From Dryocola sp036489025 (GTDB lineage Bacteria > Pseudomonadota > Gammaproteobacteria > Enterobacterales > Enterobacteriaceae): a stretch of 64,000 bases of DNA. Numbering within the stretch: the stretch's first letter is position 1; every line of letters begins with the position of its first letter. Made by a program: the position numbers and the translations under genes. The DNA lies in assembly GCA_036489025.1 (NCBI GenBank), contig DASXGN010000036.1, positions 1-64,000 on the forward strand, given 5' to 3'. The notes under the pieces were generated by a model that saw only the letters and a program-made list of their open reading frames with translations, was not told the DNA's origin and searched no databases. Of the stretch, positions 58,085-64,000 are shown piece by piece.

Positions 58085-60313
58085 TTAGCCGTGCAGACGC
58101 TTCGCATCGATAATATCCGGCACCTGGTTCAGCTTGCCGAGCACGCGGCCCAGCACCTGCAGGTTATAGATTTCGATGTTCATGTCGATGGTGGCTAGCT
58201 GCTGTTTGGTATCGCTGCGGCTGGCGACGCCCAGCACGTTAACCTTTTCGTTGGCCAGAATAGTGGTGATGTCGCGCAGCAGCCCGCTGCGGTCGTTGGC
58301 GGTGACGCGCACCACCAGAGAGTAGCCGCTGGAATAGCTCTCACCCCACACGGCGTCCACGATGCGCTCCGGCGCGTGGGACTGTAATTCCGCCAGCTGG
58401 TCGCAGTCAGCCCGGTGGATGGAGATTCCGCGGCCCTGGGTAATAAAGCCGACGATTTCGTCCCCCGGAATTGGCTGGCAGCAGCGCGCAATGTGGTGCA
58501 TCAGATTGCCCACGCCTTCCACGACCACGCGGCCGTTGTCTTTACTGCGCGACTGCGGCGCGTAGGTTTTCTGCTTCAGCTGGCGCAGGGCCTGCTCGTC
58601 CTGCTCGGCGGCGGTCGGCTTATTGAACTGCGCCTGCAGGAAGTTGCTCATCTGATTGAGACGAATATCGCCGCCGCCGATGGCCGCCAGCAGCTCTTCA
58701 ATTTCGTTGAAGTTGTAGCGCGGCAGCAGGTGTTTTTCCGCTTCCTTCAGGCTGATGCCAAGACGCTCAATTTCGTCGTCGAGGATCTGGCGTCCGGCGA
58801 GGATGTTTTTGTCGCGATCCTGCTTGCGGAACCAGTTGTGGATTTTGGCGCGCCCGCGGCTGGTGGTGACGTAGCCGAGGTTCGGGTTCAGCCAGTCGCG
58901 GCTCGGGTTCGGCTGTTTCTGGGTGATAATTTCAATCTGGTCGCCCATTTGCAGCTGGTAGGTGAACGGCACGATGCGCCCACCGATTTTTGCGCCGATG
59001 CAGCGGTGGCCGACGTCGCTGTGAATATGATAGGCAAAGTCGAGCGGCGTGGAGCCTGCTGGAAGGTCCACCACGTCCCCTTTTGGGGTAAACACGTACA
59101 CGCGGTCGTCGAAGACCTGGCTGCGCACTTCGTCGAGCAGCTCGCCCGAGTCGGCCATTTCTTCCTGCCAGGCGATCAGTTTACGCAGCCACGCAATGCG
59201 GTCTTCATGACCGGTGCTGCCGCTGCGCGCGTTGCCTTCTTTGTATTTCCAGTGCGCGGCTACGCCCAGCTCCGACTCTTCGTGCATCTGTTTGGTGCGA
59301 ATCTGGATTTCGATGGTTTTGCCGTTCGGCCCCAGCACCACGGTGTGAATCGACTGGTAGCCGTTCGGTTTCGGGTTGGCGACGTAGTCGTCGAACTCGT
59401 CCGGCAGGTGGCGGAAATGAGTGTGCACAATCCCCAGCGCCGCGTAGCAGTCCTGCAGGCGCTCCGCAACGATTCGCACCGCTCGCACGTCAAACAGCTC
59501 GTCAAAGGCGAGGGATTTTTTCTGCATCTTGCGCCAGATGCTGTAGATATGCTTCGGGCGGCCATAGACTTCGGCCTTCACGCCGTCTTCTTTCATCGAC
59601 TTGCGCAGCGAACCAACAAAGTCATCGATGTAATGTTCGCGATCGATCCGGCGTTCGTGCAGCAGTTTGGCGATGCGCTTGTACTCCGCCGGATGCAGAT
59701 ATCGGAAGCAGTAGTCTTCCAGCTCCCACTTCAGCTGCCCGATACCGAGGCGGTTGGCGAGCGGCGCATAGATATTGGTACATTCTTTCGCAGCCAGAAC
59801 GCGTTCGTCTTCCGGCGCGTCCTTCACTTCGCGAAGGTGGGCAATTCGCTCGGCGAGCTTAATCACCACGCAGCGGAAATCATCCACCATAGCCAGCAGC
59901 ATGCGCCGAACGTTGTCCACCTGCTCGGCGGAGACAGAATCAGTATGGGCAGCTTTAAGCTGGCGGATAGCGGCCATATCGCGCACGCCGTGAATCAGCG
60001 TCACAACCTGATTGTCGATGCTCTCGCGCATCACCTCTTCGGTGACGACACCCGCGTCCGCCAGCGGGAACAGCAGAGCTGCCCTGAGCGTATCGTTGTC
60101 CATACTGAGCATGGAGAGGATTTCGACCATTTCGACGCCGCGCCACAGCAGCAGCTCCGCGTCCGGGTGGCCTTTGGTCTGCTGTTCGCAATAACGCCAG
60201 GTTTCGGCTAAGCGTTCACATGACTGCTGGTTGGTTATCCCGAGGCTTTCAATCCATTTATCGGGCGCAAATTCGCCAGCTTTATTGAGATGTGCACTTC
60301 TTACCGCAACCAT
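58085..60313 (-). CDS. relA: GTP pyrophosphokinase RelA, (p)ppGpp synthetase I
   Basis: Ribosome-associated alarmone synthase activated by uncharged tRNA. The 742-residue protein (744 in E. coli) has in order a degenerate HD hydrolase domain, the synthetase domain (GRPKHIYSIWRKMQKKSLAFDELFDVRAVR; NPKPNGYQSIHTVVLGP), a TGS domain (VFTPKGDVVDLPAGSTPLDFAYHIHSDVG), a zinc-finger region (HHIARCCQPIPGDEIVGFITQGRGISIHRADC) and a C-terminal ACT domain (VVRVTANDRSGLLRDITTIL). The start is MVAVRSAHLNKAGEFAPDKW. Confidence 0.98.
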   Translation of the reverse strand: MVAVRSAHLNKAGEFAPDKWIESLGITNQQSCERLAETWRYCEQQTKGHPDAELLLWRGVEMVEILSMLSMDNDTLRAALLFPLADAGVVTEEVMRESIDNQVVTLIHGVRDMAAIRQLKAAHTDSVSAEQVDNVRRMLLAMVDDFRCVVIKLAERIAHLREVKDAPEDERVLAAKECTNIYAPLANRLGIGQLKWELEDYCFRYLHPAEYKRIAKLLHERRIDREHYIDDFVGSLRKSMKEDGVKAEVYGRPKHIYSIWRKMQKKSLAFDELFDVRAVRIVAERLQDCYAALGIVHTHFRHLPDEFDDYVANPKPNGYQSIHTVVLGPNGKTIEIQIRTKQMHEESELGVAAHWKYKEGNARSGSTGHEDRIAWLRKLIAWQEEMADSGELLDEVRSQVFDDRVYVFTPKGDVVDLPAGSTPLDFAYHIHSDVGHRCIGAKIGGRIVPFTYQLQMGDQIEIITQKQPNPSRDWLNPNLGYVTTSRGRAKIHNWFRKQDRDKNILAGRQILDDEIERLGISLKEAEKHLLPRYNFNEIEELLAAIGGGDIRLNQMSNFLQAQFNKPTAAEQDEQALRQLKQKTYAPQSRSKDNGRVVVEGVGNLMHHIARCCQPIPGDEIVGFITQGRGISIHRADCDQLAELQSHAPERIVDAVWGESYSSGYSLVVRVTANDRSGLLRDITTILANEKVNVLGVASRSDTKQQLATIDMNIEIYNLQVLGRVLGKLNQVPDIIDAKRLHG

Positions 60314-60364
60314 TGTCCTCTCCTGTCCGGTACTCGCATCACGCCATTCGGCCTGATTAACCGC

Positions 60365-61678
60365 TTAAATACGCTCAAAGAGCGCCATTGACTCCAGGTG
60401 CCCAGTGTGGGGAAACATATCGAGCATTGCCAGCCGCCGAATCTGGTAACCCGCGCTCAATAAAGCCACGCTATCGCGCGCAAGCGTCGTGGGATTACAC
60501 GACACGTAAACCACCCGCTTGGGGGCCAAATTAATCACGTGCTGCATGACGCCTGGCGCACCCGCTCGCGCGGGGTCGAGCAAGATTTTATCAAAACCTT
60601 GTGCCGCCCAGGGTTGACGCGTGACATCCTCTTCCAAATTTTCATGAAAGAATGTGACATTTTTCAGCGAATTATGACGCGCATTATATTCACCTTTCGC
60701 CACCAGCGCAGCAACGCCTTCCACCCCGACAACGCTGGCCGCTCGTTTTGCCAGCGGTAAGGTGAAATTCCCCATGCCGCAGAACAAATCCAGCACGCGG
60801 TCGGTCGGCTGAACGTCGAGCCATTCCATCGCCCGGGCAACCATTTGTTGGTTCACCTCGTCGTTGACCTGAATAAAATCGCGCGGGCTAAAGCTTAAGC
60901 GTAGCCCGTCTGAATGATACGAAGGTGCTTCGCCGCCGAGGGATTCGAGCGTTTCACTGTCCGGTGCTAAAAATAGCGTAAGCCCAGCAGAATGCGAAAA
61001 TTGTTCCAGTTTTTGTCGGTCTTCGTTTTCCAGCGGGCTGAGATGGCGCAGCACCATCATCGGCCCGGCATCCGCCAGCACCAGCTCTACGTGCCCTAAA
61101 CGGCGCACGGCTTTAAGCTCAGACAGACACTGGCGTACAGGTTCAAGCAATGCTTCAAGCTGGGGCGCCAAAATGGGGCACTGGTGGATGTTCACCAGTT
61201 CTTTGTCGCTCGCCTTGCGAAAGCCCATCTGCAAAGTTTGCGTTTTAAGATGGAAGTTAAGGCTGAGCCGCGCCCGACGTCGGTAGCCCCAGGGCTGCCC
61301 CGCAATGATTTCATTCACTTCCATCGGCCTGTCGCGTTCACCCATCATGCGCGCTAAAGCCTGGGATTTAGCCTGCTGCTGAAGCGCCACGCTGGCATGC
61401 TGCTGCTGGCATCCGCCGCAAACGCCAAAGTGCTTACAGCGGGGCGCAACGCGCTCCGGGCTGTCGTTCAGGCGACGTTTAACTACCGCCTGTGCAAAAT
61501 TGCGTTTCTCATCGGTAAGCGTGATTTCAGCCTGCTCTCCGGGCAAAGCTCCGGTAATAAACAGCGCTTTTCCGTTGTGACGCGCCACGCCCTGGCCAAA
61601 CGGATCCAGGTCAGTTACCGTCACAGTTATTAACTGACGAGTCGTAACCCGTCGCTTTGCAGAGTAGAATTGCGCCAT
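60365..61678 (-). CDS. rlmD: 23S rRNA (uracil(1939)-C(5))-methyltransferase RlmD
   Basis: RlmD (RumA) methylates U1939 of 23S rRNA using SAM. I start at MAQFYSAKRRVTTRQLITVTV, giving 437 residues (433 in E. coli); 22 upstream in-frame codons cross into the barA start region. A TRAM domain is followed by the [4Fe-4S] ligands Cys81, Cys87, Cys90 (CKHFGVCGGC) and Cys in HQCPILAP, the SAM motif VLDLFCGMGNFTLPLA, and the catalytic Cys in VYVSCNPTTLARD. It is divergent from barA with 58 bp between starts. Confidence 0.97.
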   Translation of the reverse strand: MAQFYSAKRRVTTRQLITVTVTDLDPFGQGVARHNGKALFITGALPGEQAEITLTDEKRNFAQAVVKRRLNDSPERVAPRCKHFGVCGGCQQQHASVALQQQAKSQALARMMGERDRPMEVNEIIAGQPWGYRRRARLSLNFHLKTQTLQMGFRKASDKELVNIHQCPILAPQLEALLEPVRQCLSELKAVRRLGHVELVLADAGPMMVLRHLSPLENEDRQKLEQFSHSAGLTLFLAPDSETLESLGGEAPSYHSDGLRLSFSPRDFIQVNDEVNQQMVARAMEWLDVQPTDRVLDLFCGMGNFTLPLAKRAASVVGVEGVAALVAKGEYNARHNSLKNVTFFHENLEEDVTRQPWAAQGFDKILLDPARAGAPGVMQHVINLAPKRVVYVSCNPTTLARDSVALLSAGYQIRRLAMLDMFPHTGHLESMALFERI

Positions 61679-61736
61679 AAATCGAGATGAGCTCTTAAAT
61701 TTAACCGTTGCGACAATTGTCCCATATCGGAACCCC

Positions 61737-64000
61737 ATGACCAACTACAGCCTGCGCGCACGCATGATGATCCTGATTCTGGCTCCCACGCTAATGATCG
61801 GTTTGCTGCTCAGCACTTTCTTTGTTGTCCACCGTTACAACGACTTACAGCGCCAGCTCGAAGACGCCGGGGCCAGCATCATTGAGCCGCTGGCGGTCTC
61901 CAGCGAATACGGCATGAACTTCCACAGCCGCGAATCCATCCGCCAGCTGGTCAGTATTCTGCATCGTCGCCACTCGGATATCGTGCGGGCTATTTCGGTG
62001 TTCGACGAAAACAACCGGCTGTTTGTCACCTCAAACTTTCAGCTTAGCCCGTCGAGGCTGCAACTTCCTGACGGCGTTAAACCCCCAAGCAGCCTGAGCG
62101 TGTCCCGTAAAGGCGACGTCATTATTCTGCGCACGCCCATTATTTCCGAAAGATATTCACCGGATGAGTCAGAAGCCACCGATGCCAAGCCCGCAGGAAA
62201 TACGCTCGGCTACGTGGCGATGGAGCTGGATCTGAAATCAGTGCGCCTGCAGCAATATCGCGAAATTTTCATCTCGACGATGATGATGCTGTTCTGCGTC
62301 GGCATTGCGATGCTGTTCGCCTACCGGCTGATGCGCGACGTCACCAGCCCCATTCGCAATATGGTCAACACGGTGGACCGCATCCGTCGCGGCCAGCTCG
62401 ACAGCCGCGTTGAGGGCCATATGCTCGGCGAGCTGGATATGCTGAAAAACGGCATTAACTCGATGGCGATGTCGCTGACCGCCTATCACGAAGAGATGCA
62501 GCATAACGTCGACCAGGCCACGTCCGACCTGCGTGAAACTCTTGAGCAGATGGAAATCCAGAACGTTGAGCTGGATCTGGCCAAAAAGCGCGCCCAGGAA
62601 GCCGCGCGCATTAAATCTGAATTCCTTGCCAATATGTCCCACGAGCTGCGCACGCCGCTCAACGGCGTGATTGGCTTCACGCGGCTGACGCTGAAAACCG
62701 ATCTGAATCCAACCCAGCGCGACCACCTGCACACCATTGAACGCTCGGCAAATAACCTGCTGACCATCATTAACGACGTGCTGGACTTCTCCAAGCTCGA
62801 AGCGGGCAAGCTTATCCTCGAAAGCATTCCTTTCCCGCTGCGCAGCACGCTGGATGAGGTGGTGATTTTACTGGCCCACGCGGCCCACGATAAAGGCCTT
62901 GAGCTGACGCTTAATATTAAAAATGACGTGCCGGACAACGTCATTGGCGATCCGCTTCGCCTGCAGCAGGTCATTACCAACCTGGTCGGCAACGCCATCA
63001 AGTTTACCGAAAGCGGCAACATCGACGTGATGGTTGAGAAGCGCTCGCAGGGCAATAACAAAGTTCAGATTGAGATGCAGATCCACGACACCGGCATTGG
63101 CATTCCGGAGCGCGAGCAGTCGCGGCTCTTCCAGGCCTTTCGTCAGGCGGATGCCAGCATTTCCCGCCGCCACGGCGGAACGGGCCTCGGCCTGGTGATC
63201 ACCCAGAAACTGGTCAATGAAATGGGCGGCGATATTTCCTTCCACAGCCAGCCAAACCGCGGCTCGACGTTCTGGTTCCACGTCAATCTCGATCTTAACC
63301 CGAATGCCGTACTCGACGGCTATTCAACGGATAACCTGGTGGGCAAACGCATCGCCTACGTCGAGCCAAACGCCACGGCGGCGCAGAGCACGCTTAACCT
63401 GCTGGCCGACACGCCGCTGACCGTGGTTTACAGCCCGTCGTTTACCACGCTTCCGGACGAGCATTACGACATTCTGCTCATCGGCGTGCCGATTAATTTC
63501 ACCGACAGGCTGAGCATCGAAAATCCGCGTCTGGTGCGGGCGACTAAGATGACGGACTGTCTGATTATGGCCCTGCCGTGTCACGCGCAGGTCAGCGCCG
63601 AATCCCTGAAAAAGGACGGCGTTGCCGCCTGCCTGCTCAAGCCCATCACCTCAACACGTCTTTTGCCGCTGCTGGCAGACCGCACGTTCAGTAAATCCTC
63701 CACGCTGGCCGCCAGCGGGCAAAGCGGGAAGCTGCCGATGACCGTCGTGGCCGTGGACGATAACCCGGCCAACCTGAAGCTGATTGGCGCGCTGCTGGAA
63801 GACCAGGTAGAAAACGTTGTCCTGTGCGAAAGCGGCCTGCAGGCCATCGACCGGGCCAAGCAGATGCAGATAGACATTATCCTGATGGATATTCAGATGC
63901 CGGACATGGACGGGATCAGGGCCTGCGAGCTGATTCGCCAGCTGCCGCATCATCAGCAAACGCCGATTATTGCCGTGACGGCGCACGCCATGGCGGGGCA
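61737..64000 (+). CDS. barA: Two-component hybrid sensor kinase BarA, partial (3' end missing)
   Basis: The frame opens MTNYSLRARMMILILAPTLM and stays open for 754 codons to the window end; about 918 are expected. BarA senses short-chain carboxylates and phosphorylates UvrY, which activates csrB/csrC and so counteracts CsrA. It has a first transmembrane helix (about 10-30), a periplasmic domain, a second helix near 180-200 (STMMMLFCVGIAMLFAYRL), a HAMP domain (VTSPIRNMVNTVDRIRRGQL), the histidine kinase with His302 in MSHELRTPLNGV, an ATP-binding domain (RRHGGTGLGLVI), and the receiver domain with Asp718 (ILMDIQMPDMDG). The C-terminal Hpt domain lies outside the window. Confidence 0.97.
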   Translation, partial: MTNYSLRARMMILILAPTLMIGLLLSTFFVVHRYNDLQRQLEDAGASIIEPLAVSSEYGMNFHSRESIRQLVSILHRRHSDIVRAISVFDENNRLFVTSNFQLSPSRLQLPDGVKPPSSLSVSRKGDVIILRTPIISERYSPDESEATDAKPAGNTLGYVAMELDLKSVRLQQYREIFISTMMMLFCVGIAMLFAYRLMRDVTSPIRNMVNTVDRIRRGQLDSRVEGHMLGELDMLKNGINSMAMSLTAYHEEMQHNVDQATSDLRETLEQMEIQNVELDLAKKRAQEAARIKSEFLANMSHELRTPLNGVIGFTRLTLKTDLNPTQRDHLHTIERSANNLLTIINDVLDFSKLEAGKLILESIPFPLRSTLDEVVILLAHAAHDKGLELTLNIKNDVPDNVIGDPLRLQQVITNLVGNAIKFTESGNIDVMVEKRSQGNNKVQIEMQIHDTGIGIPEREQSRLFQAFRQADASISRRHGGTGLGLVITQKLVNEMGGDISFHSQPNRGSTFWFHVNLDLNPNAVLDGYSTDNLVGKRIAYVEPNATAAQSTLNLLADTPLTVVYSPSFTTLPDEHYDILLIGVPINFTDRLSIENPRLVRATKMTDCLIMALPCHAQVSAESLKKDGVAACLLKPITSTRLLPLLADRTFSKSSTLAASGQSGKLPMTVVAVDDNPANLKLIGALLEDQVENVVLCESGLQAIDRAKQMQIDIILMDIQMPDMDGIRACELIRQLPHHQQTPIIAVTAHAMAG

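Noticed and set aside
58415..60211. 598-codon open frame on the plus strand
   Set aside because: It lies wholly antisense to relA, has no ribosome site and a composition set by the relA codons; a shadow frame.

Overview
This 64-kb window is chromosomal DNA of a member of the Enterobacteriaceae that is a relative of Escherichia coli but not E. coli itself. The evidence is gene order and protein identity recalled from E. coli: the run serV-csrA-alaS-recX-recA-pncC, then mutS-rpoS-nlpD-pcm-surE-truD-ispF-ispD-ftsB-ygbE-cysCND-iap-cysHIJ-queD-ygcN...queE-eno-pyrG-mazG-relA-rlmD-barA, is the E. coli backbone with most proteins of nearly identical length. Several stretches differ from E. coli K-12: the srl, nor, hyp, hyc and asc block between pncC and mutS is missing and other genes stand there, mazEF is absent between relA and mazG, no CRISPR or cas genes lie between iap and cysH, and a nanE-PTS-RpiR-adhP block lies between queE and eno. 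I do not name a genus.

Region 1 (1-5.9 kb) holds the start of a tRNA operon (tRNA-Ser and a cut-off tRNA-Arg behind an rRNA-like promoter), csrA, alaS, recX, recA with its LexA operator, and pncC. Region 2 (6-19 kb) is accessory: a zinc-type ABC importer operon led by an unlisted 39-codon membrane ORF behind a Zur-like operator, a 36-codon membrane ORF, a P2-type cation ATPase with a TTG start, an RND efflux pair without its own outer-membrane channel, mltB and a class C-like serine hydrolase. Region 3 (19-37 kb) is housekeeping: mismatch repair, the stationary-phase sigma factor cluster, isoprenoid synthesis, cell division and the three sulfate-assimilation operons.

Region 4 (37.5-49.4 kb) runs from queD to queE and encloses the poorly understood ygc cluster. 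This encodes a FixABCX-like electron-transfer set split over two strands (YgcR, YgcQ, YgcN, YgcO), an FAD-linked oxidase (YgcU), an SDR dehydrogenase (YgcW), a sugar kinase (YgcE), two MFS transporters (YgcS, YqcE) and YgcP, a GlpP-family antiterminator. The 342-bp gap between ygcW and yqcE carries, for both divergent operons, a CRP box, a 27-nt inverted-repeat RNA element and a U-tailed terminator that overlaps it. The two elements are nearly identical in the loop and covary at the terminal base pair. I read this as a paired transcription antitermination system worked by YgcP. It is the most interesting signal in the window.

Region 5 (49.4-53.9 kb) is an amino-sugar PTS island (nanE, EIICB, RpiR regulator with a 30-bp palindromic operator) plus adhP. 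Region 6 (53.9-64 kb) is eno, pyrG, mazG, relA, rlmD and the first 754 codons of barA, cut by the window end. csrA at the left and barA at the right belong to the same BarA/UvrY-Csr regulatory cascade.
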